The notes under the pieces: model-generated
Told to the model about the DNA's origin: nothing
The model's input: only the letters and a program-made list of their open reading frames with translations
The model's database searches: none
Position numbers and translations under genes: made by a program
From: Oceanidesulfovibrio marinus
Lineage (GTDB): Bacteria; Desulfobacterota; Desulfovibrionia; Desulfovibrionales; Desulfovibrionaceae
NCBI RefSeq assembly: GCF_013085545.1
Contig: NZ_CP039543.1
Coordinates: 434,001-498,000, forward strand
Direction: 5' to 3'
Length of the DNA: 64,000 nucleotides
Shown: piece by piece, positions 52,873-60,701 of the stretch
Position numbering within the stretch: position 1 is the stretch's first letter
How the letters are laid out: the number at the start of each line of letters is the position of its first letter

Positions 52873-54198
52873 CGCTTCAGAATTGTATTGCTTATGAGAT
52901 TTCGTGAGCGCCAGGAGAGAGATGGCCAGGGAGAGAGCTCCCCCGAGATAGCTGAAGAATTTGAGCCCGGTTGTGGCGGCCAGGAGGCCACAAAGCCCGC
53001 CCAGGAAAATGGCGGTCAGCATGGTCCGCGTGCTGAGGGATCTTTTGCCGTGAGCGAGAATCGCCACCGCCATGGGAGCCACCACGCCGCACACGTAAAT
53101 GTCATTTGCCGCAAGCAACAGCGTGAGGATGGAGCTGCCAGAGTAGGCGATGGCAAGAGCCATGATTCCGATGGCCGCCATAAGCAAACGGCAACGCGTC
53201 ACGTTTTCCCCACCCAGGAGATCATGCTCAAACACTGTCGCGGCTGTAATGAGACAGGAATCCGCCGAGGAGATAATGGCGGAGAGCAACGCGAACAAAA
53301 GCAGCGTGCCGGCCCATTCCGGCATAACCGAAGGCACCACCTGCGTCAGTATGGAATCTGCATCTGCTCCGGCTGGGGCAAGGCCGCGGGCGTATAGCCC
53401 GATACAGACAATAACAACGGCGGAGAGAATGATTCCGAAGACGGCGAGAAAGGTTCCGCGTCTGGCGTGCACTTCATTCCGTGCAGAGAGCAGGCGACCG
53501 AACAGCATGGGGCAGACCACGTAACTGCCGCCTATGACAAGCATGAAGTAGCTCCACTTTGAGAGCGGGAACGCAGCATTCGTAAACTGAAGAGGAATGG
53601 AGGACAGGGAGACGGACGAAGCGCTTTTGGTGAAGTATAAAGCCAAAAGAAGTCCGACGATAACCATGGCGAACTGAACCGCATCGCTTTTGAGAATGGA
53701 GTTCTGCCCACCCAGGACGGTGTATCCGATGATGAAAAGAGCGCAAACAAAAAGCGCCGTCTGAAACTCCATGCCGGAAAGGGATGCGGACGTTTTTGCC
53801 GCCGCAATAAACTGGGCCGCGAGTATGGAGGACCAGGCTGGAATAATGATGAGAGCCATGAGGCGCCGCGCTGATGGCGAAATGTACTTTTCAGCCATGT
53901 CCGGCAGAGTGTATGCCCCACTGCTGCGAACCTTTTTGGCAAGGAATACGCCGAGTATCAGCAGTCCCACGCCCCCTGAACCAAGCCACCAGAATGCCGG
54001 AGTGCCGACGGAATACGCCAGGCCTGTCATGCCGATGGTGGCCGAGGCCCCAATGCAGGAGGCGACTATTGAGATGCTGATGACGGCGCTTCCATAGCGG
54101 CGACCTGCCACGGCAAACTCTTCGAAATTCTTGCGACGGGCGTATTCATATACGCCCATGCCGATAAACACGAGGCAATACAATAGAAGCAGAGTCAT
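52852..54198 (-). CDS. Sodium:solute symporter (SSS family)
   Basis: The protein has 448 residues with about 12-13 transmembrane segments. SSS features include EEFAVAGRRYGSAVISISIVAS, IGMTGLAYSVGTPAFWW and LLFALLSAIISSADSCLITAATV (a Na+-site motif). It is 7 bases from bioD-bioA, encoded after it on the same strand, so it may carry a biotin precursor such as pimelate or KAPA, or another acid. The last residues (EALGTAWQ) are encoded by DNA belonging to the broken nitroreductase copy, so the natural C-terminus may have been replaced. The GC content is lower than in neighbours. Confidence 0.85.
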   Translation of the reverse strand: MTLLLLYCLVFIGMGVYEYARRKNFEEFAVAGRRYGSAVISISIVASCIGASATIGMTGLAYSVGTPAFWWLGSGGVGLLILGVFLAKKVRSSGAYTLPDMAEKYISPSARRLMALIIIPAWSSILAAQFIAAAKTSASLSGMEFQTALFVCALFIIGYTVLGGQNSILKSDAVQFAMVIVGLLLALYFTKSASSVSLSSIPLQFTNAAFPLSKWSYFMLVIGGSYVVCPMLFGRLLSARNEVHARRGTFLAVFGIILSAVVIVCIGLYARGLAPAGADADSILTQVVPSVMPEWAGTLLLFALLSAIISSADSCLITAATVFEHDLLGGENVTRCRLLMAAIGIMALAIAYSGSSILTLLLAANDIYVCGVVAPMAVAILAHGKRSLSTRTMLTAIFLGGLCGLLAATTGLKFFSYLGGALSLAISLLALTKSHKQYNSEALGTAWQ

Positions 54199-54205
54199 TG
54201 AATTG

Positions 54206-56206
54206 TTACTTCGTATATTGTTTCTGCGTGATGGCCTGGGCTACGACTTCGCCGATGTGGGCCACTTCTTCACGCGATATTATGTACGGCGGCATTGCAT
54301 AAATAAGCTTGCCAAAAGGTCGGAGCCAAATGTTGTTTTCGATGAAGAACTTTTGGAGGCGGGGAACATATACAGGGTCGGACATCTCCACAACGCCGAT
54401 GGCCCCCAGAATGCGCACATCATTGACACCGGGCAGATGACGGCAGGGAGAAAACGCTTCTTCGAGCCACGTCTCGATAGCGTGAACTTTGGGTTGCCAG
54501 TCCGACTGCTCCAGCAGGTCGAGGCTGGCATTCGACACGGCGCAGGCAAGGGGGTTCCCCATGAAGGTGGGGCCATGCATGAAGACGTCGCCATTTTTTG
54601 AGACAGTTCTTGCCACCTGGCGGGTAGCAAGGGTTGCGGCAAGCGTCATCATTCCGCCGGACAACGCCTTTCCGACGCACATTATATCCGGCGCAACCCC
54701 CGCCCAATCGCAACCGAACAGTTTGCCGGTCCTTCCGAAGCCTGTGGCTATCTCATCCAGAATGAGCAGAACGCCATGCGCGTCGGCCAGCTGCCTCAAC
54801 CCTCGCAAATAATCGGGATGGTAAAAGCGCATGCCTCCCGCCCCCTGGACGATGGGCTCGATGATGATGGCCGCCATTTCGTGGCTGTGCGCGTCCAGTA
54901 TCCGAGTGATTTCCTGCAGAGAGGCCGGGTCGAAAGGGGCATCGAAACGGCAAGAGGGCCTGGGGGCGAAGAGTTGGCTGGGCAACAGGTCGGAAAACAG
55001 GTGGTGCATCCCGTTTTCAGGGTCGCACACGGACATGGCCCCGCATGTGTCACCGTGATAGCCGCCACGTACTGTCAGGAGCCTGGTTCGGTTGGGCTGC
55101 CCGTCTGCCTGCATGTACTGCATGGCCATCTTGATTGCGACCTCGACACTAACGGATCCGGAGTCCGCCAAAAAGACGTGATCGAGCCCGTCAGGCGTCA
55201 TGGAGACAAGCCTGCGGCCCAGTTCCACCGCAGGGTTGTGGGTCAATCCACCGAACATGACATGACTCATGCGGCCAGCTTGTCTGTGTAAGGCGCGCTC
55301 CAGTACCGGATGTCCGTAACCATGAATGGCGCACCACCACGAGGCCATGCCATCAATCAGCTCTCTGCCGTCATCCAGGATGATACGTGTTCCGCGGGTC
55401 GATCGAACCTTGACTGCCGGCAACGGGTTTACGGCGGAAGTATATGGGTGCCAAAGGTGATCGCGGTCAAAAATCAGGTTTTCTTCATGTGAGTCGACTT
55501 CTGGAACCAGCGTGTCGATGACCGGGCTCAAGCGCTGGATCAGTTGCTCATCCCGCTCGTGTTGGTTTGAACGAAAAGGAATGTCCGCCAGAACTGTGAC
55601 ATCCCCATGGTGTGCGATGGCCGCAATATTATCGTCTCTCAATGCGGCATCTTCGATGCAGGGAGTCGTGGAATTTATTATAACACCAGCAACATCCAGG
55701 CCGCGATTCCGCACCGACTCAATGGTCATCAATGTATGGTTGATCATGCCAAGCTTGTTGTCAGCAACGATGATGACAGGGCAGTCAAGACGTTGCATGA
55801 GGTCAAGCATGGTGTGCTTATCATTCAGTGGAACAGAGACACCACCGGCGCCTTCAACAAGGACGATATCGTATCCTTCTCCTTTGGCGGAAATCTCATG
55901 GACCAGTTCGTCCAGATGTATATGCTCACCCGCCATCTGGGCTGCCAGGTGTGGAGAGCAGGCCGGCACGAAGCGACGGCAGCAGGCGTCGGGATAGCCA
56001 TTTGGGAAATGAGAGGCATTAAGCCTGGCGTATTCGACAGGATCGTCCGGAATCAAAGAGCCGGATTTTTCTTTACATCCGGTCTGCACTGGCTTGACCG
56101 CAAGCGCCTTGAGTCCTGCATCGGAAAGCACACGTAGGAGCCCTGCAGTTACGTATGTTTTGCCAACCCCTGTATCAATGCCGGTAATGAAGTAGTAACC
56201 TTTCAT
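54206..56206 (-). CDS. Fused dethiobiotin synthetase - DAPA aminotransferase
   Basis: The protein has 666 residues from the ATG at 56204-56206. Residues 1-235 are BioD: P-loop GIDTGVGKT (9-17), VKPVQTGCK and VEGAGGVSVPL. Residues 245-666 are BioA: LWHPYTSAVNP, GMASWWCAIHGYGHP, DEIATGFGRTG and the PLP lysine in VGKALSGGMM (Lys 513). The BioA half turns KAPA into DAPA, and the BioD half turns DAPA into dethiobiotin, two consecutive biotin steps in one chain. bioB and bioF are not in the window. The gene is less GC-rich than its surroundings. Confidence 0.93.
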   Translation of the reverse strand: MKGYYFITGIDTGVGKTYVTAGLLRVLSDAGLKALAVKPVQTGCKEKSGSLIPDDPVEYARLNASHFPNGYPDACCRRFVPACSPHLAAQMAGEHIHLDELVHEISAKGEGYDIVLVEGAGGVSVPLNDKHTMLDLMQRLDCPVIIVADNKLGMINHTLMTIESVRNRGLDVAGVIINSTTPCIEDAALRDDNIAAIAHHGDVTVLADIPFRSNQHERDEQLIQRLSPVIDTLVPEVDSHEENLIFDRDHLWHPYTSAVNPLPAVKVRSTRGTRIILDDGRELIDGMASWWCAIHGYGHPVLERALHRQAGRMSHVMFGGLTHNPAVELGRRLVSMTPDGLDHVFLADSGSVSVEVAIKMAMQYMQADGQPNRTRLLTVRGGYHGDTCGAMSVCDPENGMHHLFSDLLPSQLFAPRPSCRFDAPFDPASLQEITRILDAHSHEMAAIIIEPIVQGAGGMRFYHPDYLRGLRQLADAHGVLLILDEIATGFGRTGKLFGCDWAGVAPDIMCVGKALSGGMMTLAATLATRQVARTVSKNGDVFMHGPTFMGNPLACAVSNASLDLLEQSDWQPKVHAIETWLEEAFSPCRHLPGVNDVRILGAIGVVEMSDPVYVPRLQKFFIENNIWLRPFGKLIYAMPPYIISREEVAHIGEVVAQAITQKQYTK

Positions 56207-56403
56207 ATCATGGAAAAAATGGACTGGTGGTGAACAGCACAGCTCTATAGCGGAAAACAAAGTGAACGACAAACATGGGGCAATAGGCGTTGGCTGGACT
56301 GGTTTCGAGAGGGGATGTGTAGTAAAAAGGAAGAGTTATAGTGGGATTATATGTTTGTTCTGTTTGTTGAAAAGGGAATAGCCTTAGCGTATTAAATGTT
56401 AGA
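56207..56403. other. AT-rich leader between bio genes and CRISPR relic
   Basis: This gap contains poly-T/A-rich DNA (about 56340-56400) that likely carries the bio promoter on the minus strand. I see no BirA-type operator palindrome and no gene. Confidence 0.35.
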
Positions 56404-56490
56404 GTGTCCCTGCTCCAGTGGGGATGATCCGTCTGTACACATCACGATCAGCGGCGCGCAGCTGTATTCCCACACCCGTGGGGATGACCG
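56404..56490. CRISPR. Degenerate CRISPR relic: two repeats, one 32-nt spacer
   Basis: Repeat 1 (56404-56431, GTGTCCC...GGGGATGATCCG) and repeat 2 (56464-56490, GTATTCCCACACCCGTGGGGATGACCG) resemble the type I-E repeat that ends GGGGATGAACCG. Repeat 2 is two bases short and repeat 1 one base short. The interval (56432-56463) is exactly 32 nt, the usual type I-E spacer length. No cas gene and no further repeat is found. Confidence 0.6.
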
Positions 56491-56526
56491 TATCCTTAAT
56501 ATCACAAAGAACATGGAGTGTTTCCC

Positions 56527-57318
56527 ATGAGTCGTATCGAAATCGATTACGCCAAGTGTGTCAAGGACCGTATCTGCATCCGCGCCTGCCCCTACCGCCT
56601 GTTTCTGGACAGCGGCGACGGGTCGCCTATTCTGCACGAGAACGCCGGGGAGCTGTGCATCGAGTGCGGCCACTGCCTGGCCGTGTGCCCGGTGGGCGCC
56701 ATCAGCCTGAACGGTGTGGCCCAGGAGAGCCTGAAGGAGAGAGCTCCGTCCCTCGATCCCTCGCCGGAGTCGGTGGAGCAGCTCTTCACTTTCCGCCGGG
56801 CCATCCGGGCGTACAAGACCAAGCCGGTGGAGCGCGAGCTGCTGGCCAGGCTGGTGGAGATCACACGCTACGCACCCACAGCCGTCAACGGGCAGTCCGT
56901 GCACTGGACCATCGTGGACTCCAAGGACGAGCTGCGGCGGCTGACTGGCCTCGTTGCGGCGTTCATGCGCGAGAACAATATTATGCCGATGGTGGCGGAG
57001 GCCTGGGACAATGGCGTGGACCTGCTCCTGCGCGACGCTCCGGCCCTGGCCGTGGCCCATGCCGCCACCACGGCCCTCACCCCGCAGATCGACTGCGCCG
57101 TCGCCGTCGCGACCCTGGAGCTTGCGGCCGCGGCCAACGGCCTGGGCGCATGCTGGGCCGGCAGCATTGCAGGAGCGGCCCAGGCCTCGGCAGCTGTGCG
57201 CGAGCTGCTGCAGCTTCCCGAGGACCACAACGTCTACGCCTCCCTGATGCTCGGCTACCCCAAGTTCCAGTACAACTGGCGGCCGGAGCGCATCCCGGCG
57301 CGGATCACCTGGGTTTAA
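56527..57318 (+). CDS. Nitroreductase with N-terminal 2x[4Fe-4S] ferredoxin domain
   Basis: The protein has 263 residues from the ATG at 56527 (GGAG eight bases upstream). The ferredoxin part (about 1-60) has C..(R)C..CP motifs: CVKDRICIRACP and CIECGHCLAVCP. The nitroreductase part (about 85-263) has RRAIRAYKTKPVERELLARL, TRYAPTAVNGQS (FMN site) and ANGLGACWAG. It transfers electrons from ferredoxin-like clusters to FMN and reduces an unknown substrate. A truncated copy of its 5' end lies at 52722-52872. Confidence 0.9.
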   Translation: MSRIEIDYAKCVKDRICIRACPYRLFLDSGDGSPILHENAGELCIECGHCLAVCPVGAISLNGVAQESLKERAPSLDPSPESVEQLFTFRRAIRAYKTKPVERELLARLVEITRYAPTAVNGQSVHWTIVDSKDELRRLTGLVAAFMRENNIMPMVAEAWDNGVDLLLRDAPALAVAHAATTALTPQIDCAVAVATLELAAAANGLGACWAGSIAGAAQASAAVRELLQLPEDHNVYASLMLGYPKFQYNWRPERIPARITWV

Positions 57319-57484
57319 GATAAATCTCTATCGGCTCCGAGGGGCTTTGCCCCTCGGGCACCCCACCAGGGAGCACTGCTCCCTGGACCCTTTTCAGGGG
57401 TCTCGGGGGACCGTGTTCCCCGGGCCGCCGGAGGCAAAGCCTTTTACAGCTCCTTGGCTTGCCCTGCCCACCGTGCTTTTGGCT
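57319..57484. repeat. Intergenic hairpin cluster (dispersed repeat)
   Basis: Consecutive palindromes CGAGGGGC-TTT-GCCCCTCG, CAGGGAGCA-C-TGCTCCCTG and CCCCTGAAAAGGGTC-type text are present, ending with CCGTGTTCCCCGGGCCGCCGG. This end is related to the sequence at about 37415. It lies between convergent genes and may terminate both. Confidence 0.5.
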
Positions 57485-58765
57485 TTAAAAGGGCAGCAGC
57501 TCCACAAGCTTGCGGCTCTGGGTGGAGACGATGTGGAAGTAGCGGTCCTGCGGGATGTAGACGTAGGGCACGTCCTCTTCGCGCCGAAGCAGGAAGTGGG
57601 AGAGGATCATGCGGTTCACGGCCTGGTGGCCGATGATGACGAGGTTTTCCGCGTTGCCGGAGAGGTAGAGCGCCTTTTTGACGCCGCGTTCCACGCGCTC
57701 CTTCATGGAGGCATAGCTTTCGCCTCCCGGATAGGAGGCGTTGTACTTGTCGGCCTTGCGCGACTCCCAGATGCCGGGCCGGAGCTGCCGCACCTCGTCG
57801 TAGGTCATGGCGTCGCACACGCCGGCGTCGATCTCGTCGAACTCCTTGAGGGCGTATCGTTCCACCTCGGGCCGGCCCTCCAGCAGGATGTCGGCCATCT
57901 CGCGCGTGCGGCGCAGGGTGGACGTGACTACGCTGGAGATGTGGCGGTCGCGGAAGTGGGCGGCCAGCAGCCGGGCTTGCTGGCGTCCCTTGTCCGTGAG
58001 CCTGGGATCGCCGCCGATGCGGTGCTCGCGGTTGAACTCGGTTTCGCCGTGGCGGATCAGGCTGAGGCCCTTGACCCAGTCGGAGACGAGCAGGTCGCGC
58101 AGCAGGCCGTAGTAGGGCGGCTCATTGAGCAGATGCTCGGTGATGATGCGGTGGTTGAGCGAGTCCACGATAACATAGTTTTCCGGGCCCTTGGCCCCTG
58201 GCGGACAGCCGTCTGTGCCGGAGCCGTCCGTGTCCAGCGGGCAGTAGATGGAACGGTAGTGCCGGATGCGGGCCTCGAAGCTGGCCTGGGCCTCCTCCGT
58301 AGAGAGGTGGGCGAACTCCGAAAGCTTGGTTTTGCGCGCCACCGAAGCGGCGTAGAGGTCGGCATCGTGGTTGCGGCACTCCACAAAGAGGATGGGGTGA
58401 TCCGAGAGATGGGCGATCATCTTGTGACGGCGCGGCGCGCTGACGTTGGTGGCGTCCAGGATGGCCACGTTGCCGCTTTCGTTGTTCAGGAAATCCTTTG
58501 CCTCATACATGTTGATGAGAGCGATGTCCTCCCGCAGGGCCACAAGCTTGGCGTTGTTGGGATCGTAGAACTCGGCGTGGGATGTATTTTCGGGGAAAAG
58601 CCGGCGCCGCACCTCCCCGTTGTTGAACACGCGGGCGGAGAGCCCCAGGTTGGAGAGGTTGTCCTGCAGCTTATAGGCGATGACGGATTTGCCCATTGCC
58701 GGCAGGCCGACCATGGCGACGTAGAGTTTGTTGGGCGAGGGAAGTGACTGGAGATGAGGCATCAT
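57485..58765 (-). CDS. PFKFB-like bifunctional kinase/phosphatase
   Basis: The protein has 426 residues. Residues 12-225 are a 6-phosphofructo-2-kinase-type P-loop domain: GLPAMGKS (20-27), ILDATNVSAPRR and FNNGEVRR. Residues 233-426 are a histidine phosphatase: LIRHGETEFN (His 239), FDEIDAGVCDAMTYDEV, SYPGGESYASMKERVER and LVIIGHQAVNRMIL (His 380), all as in eukaryotic PFKFB. Both catalytic His are present, so fructose-2,6-bisphosphatase activity is plausible. The kinase substrate is unproven. It is rare in bacteria. Confidence 0.88.
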   Translation of the reverse strand: MMPHLQSLPSPNKLYVAMVGLPAMGKSVIAYKLQDNLSNLGLSARVFNNGEVRRRLFPENTSHAEFYDPNNAKLVALREDIALINMYEAKDFLNNESGNVAILDATNVSAPRRHKMIAHLSDHPILFVECRNHDADLYAASVARKTKLSEFAHLSTEEAQASFEARIRHYRSIYCPLDTDGSGTDGCPPGAKGPENYVIVDSLNHRIITEHLLNEPPYYGLLRDLLVSDWVKGLSLIRHGETEFNREHRIGGDPRLTDKGRQQARLLAAHFRDRHISSVVTSTLRRTREMADILLEGRPEVERYALKEFDEIDAGVCDAMTYDEVRQLRPGIWESRKADKYNASYPGGESYASMKERVERGVKKALYLSGNAENLVIIGHQAVNRMILSHFLLRREEDVPYVYIPQDRYFHIVSTQSRKLVELLPF

Positions 58766-58894
58766 TCCAACAGTGAAACAGGAAAGGTAAAATTAAGCAA
58801 TATCAAGTCGCAGCGTTGCGAGACGCGGCGAAAAATGGTACCACCCTTTCGTTCCTGAATTCACAAACCTGCCTATCGGAAGGAGCAAAGGTCC

Positions 58895-59293
58895 ATGAAG
58901 AAGTCGGTTCTTGTCGCAATCGTGAGCGCTCTCGCGGTACTGGCCATGAGCTTGCCGAGTTTGTTCGCCTTTGATGTGCCGGACGGGATAACCATCACCG
59001 TGCCCGAAGGAGAGAAGCCGCTCGATAAGTTCCCTGAAGTGCAGTTCAACCACTCGAGCCATGCATCCATTCAATGCTCGAAGTGCCACCACATGTTTGA
59101 AGGGTGCGGCGAAATCATGCCCTGCCGCGACTGCCACGTGAGCCGTGACAGCCGCAAGGACCCCTCGTCGTACTACGCAGCGTGGCACTCCAAAACGGAC
59201 AGCAGCTGTCTTGGCTGCCACCGCAGCATGAAGGCCGAGGGTAAGGAGACCGGACCGGTCACCTGCATGAAGGAATGCCATCCGCAAAAGTAA
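58895..59293 (+). CDS. Cytochrome c3-family protein with CX3CH haem site
   Basis: The protein has 132 residues with a signal peptide (about 1-26, ending LFAFD). Class III cytochrome motifs are CSKCHH, CRDCH, CLGCH and, last, CMKECH (CX3CH, three residues between the Cys). VQFNHSSHASIQC and YYAAWHSKTD carry the distal His ligands. It would be a periplasmic tetrahaem electron carrier for hydrogenases or formate dehydrogenases. AAGGAG lies ahead of the ATG. A paralogue follows after 23 bases. Confidence 0.9.
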   Translation: MKKSVLVAIVSALAVLAMSLPSLFAFDVPDGITITVPEGEKPLDKFPEVQFNHSSHASIQCSKCHHMFEGCGEIMPCRDCHVSRDSRKDPSSYYAAWHSKTDSSCLGCHRSMKAEGKETGPVTCMKECHPQK

Positions 59294-59316
59294 GCCATCG
59301 CTAGGAGATACGACCA

Positions 59317-59718
59317 ATGCGCAAGACGCTATTCTACATTTTGCTCCCTCTGGCCCTTGTTCTGGGGGCTTCTTTGCCCGGGCTGATGGCCGCCGAGGTG
59401 CCGTGTGAAGTGCACATCGCTCCTGACAGCGATGCCAAGCCTCTGTTCAACGAAGTGGTTTTCCCGCACGACAAGCACGCCGACATCCAGTGCTCGAAGT
59501 GCCATCACATGTTCGAGGGCTCCGGCTCCATCGACTCCTGTCGTATGTGCCACATGGACCGCGACTTCGACTTCCGCTCCGAGACGTCGTCCTACTACTT
59601 TGCCTGGCACGGCCGCTCCGATCACTCCTGTTTCGGCTGCCACTACGACAGGAAGAACAAGGGCGAGGCCCACGGCCCGGTCAAGTGCTTCAACTCGGGC
59701 TGCCATACGCTCCAGTAA
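59317..59718 (+). CDS. Tetraheme cytochrome c3 (class III)
   Basis: The protein has 133 residues with signal peptide MRKTLFYILLPLALVLGASLPGLMAAE. Haem sites are CSKCHH, CRMCH, CFGCH and a canonical CFNSGCH (CX4CH), the classic cytochrome c3 pattern. Distal His are in FPHDKHADIQC and WHGRSDHSC. It is co-transcribed with the paralogue upstream (23-base gap, AGGAG). A strong terminator follows. Confidence 0.95.
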   Translation: MRKTLFYILLPLALVLGASLPGLMAAEVPCEVHIAPDSDAKPLFNEVVFPHDKHADIQCSKCHHMFEGSGSIDSCRMCHMDRDFDFRSETSSYYFAWHGRSDHSCFGCHYDRKNKGEAHGPVKCFNSGCHTLQ

Positions 59719-59744
59719 CATTCCGTTCGCATACGGTTTTTGAC

Positions 59745-59782
59745 AAGCCGGGGGTCCTCAGCAGGACTCCCGGCTTTTTTGT
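59745..59782 (+). terminator. Terminator of the cytochrome c3 pair
   Basis: The stem AAGCCGGGGGTCCTC / AGGACTCCCGGCTT is followed by TTTTG. Confidence 0.92.
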
Positions 59783-59838
59783 TCTCAGCGCTTGCGCAAT
59801 GGCTCCGCATTAGGCACTTTCCTCATATGGGGGAACGG

Positions 59839-60600
59839 ATGATGGAACAGCTCAATTCACTGAGACGCCGGAAACAACATGCGCGATGGGAAGAAGCCCT
59901 GGCGCAGCGGGGATTCTACGGCCAGGAGGCGAGCCCGTTCTGCAGTTGGGCCCTGGAGCACATGGAAGCCGCCAGGCCGGGGGTGCTGGAGCTGGGCGCG
60001 GGCCAGGGCCGTGACGCCCTGGAACTCGCCGAGCATGGTTACGAGGTCACTGCGCTGGACTACGCCGCGCCGGGTCTGCAGCATCTGGCAGTGGAGGCCG
60101 GCCGGCTGGGCCTGACAGGTCGGGTGGTCACGGTCCGGCACAATGTACTGGAGCCCCTGCCATTCGAGGACGGCTCCTTTGGCGCCGTGTACGCGCACAT
60201 GCTGCTGTGCATGGACTTCGGCCCGGCCGACGTGACGGCGCTTTTGTCTGAGGTCCGCCGGGTGCTGGCCCTGGACGGCGTGTTCCTGTTTTCCGTACGC
60301 ACGTCGCTGGACCACGCATGTGGTCTGGGTCGCCATATGCGGGGCACCATGTACGACGTGGACGGCTTCCATATCCGGTTTTACAGCCGGGAGATGGTAC
60401 GCGCCTGCGCCGGCGGCGGTCTGGCGCTGGAAGCGCTGGACCATCTGCAGGAGGGCGAGCAGCCCATGGACCTGCACGTGGCGTGTCTGCGGCGCACGAG
60501 CGCCGAGTGGGACCCCTCTGCGGAGCAGCGCCTGCAAGAGGCCTTTGCTGAAGCGCAGTGCGACAGCGGCCGGCTGGACGAGAAGGACACCGCCGGCTGA
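59839..60600 (+). CDS. Class I SAM-dependent methyltransferase
   Basis: The protein has about 253 residues from the ATG at 59839; starts at 59827 and 59842 are in frame. SAM motif I is VLELGAGQGRDALELA (about 50-65), followed by VTALDYAAPGLQHLA, NVLEPLPFEDGSFGAVYAHMLL and VRRVLALDGVFLFSVRT. The lead-in MEQLNSLRRRKQHARWEEALAQ is helical. It belongs to the Methyltransf_25-type proteins; the target is unknown. It is convergent with the HtrA gene. Confidence 0.85.
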   Translation: MMEQLNSLRRRKQHARWEEALAQRGFYGQEASPFCSWALEHMEAARPGVLELGAGQGRDALELAEHGYEVTALDYAAPGLQHLAVEAGRLGLTGRVVTVRHNVLEPLPFEDGSFGAVYAHMLLCMDFGPADVTALLSEVRRVLALDGVFLFSVRTSLDHACGLGRHMRGTMYDVDGFHIRFYSREMVRACAGGGLALEALDHLQEGEQPMDLHVACLRRTSAEWDPSAEQRLQEAFAEAQCDSGRLDEKDTAG

Positions 60601-60640
60601 GGCCCGCCTGAGCGGGGCACAGCGCAGGGCGCATGACGCA

Positions 60641-60677
60641 AAAAAAACGGGGAAGCCGGAATTTCGGCCTCCCCGTT
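60641..60677 (-). terminator. Terminator of the HtrA-family gene
   Basis: Read on the minus strand, the stem AACGGGGAGGCCG / CGGCTTCCCCGTT is followed by TTTTTTGCG. Confidence 0.9.
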
Positions 60678-60701
60678 CTGGTTTCACAGGGTCTGCTGCT
60701 G

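Noticed and set aside
56207-56403. BirA-type operator upstream of bioD-bioA
   Set aside because: No paired TTGTAAACC-type half-sites were seen.
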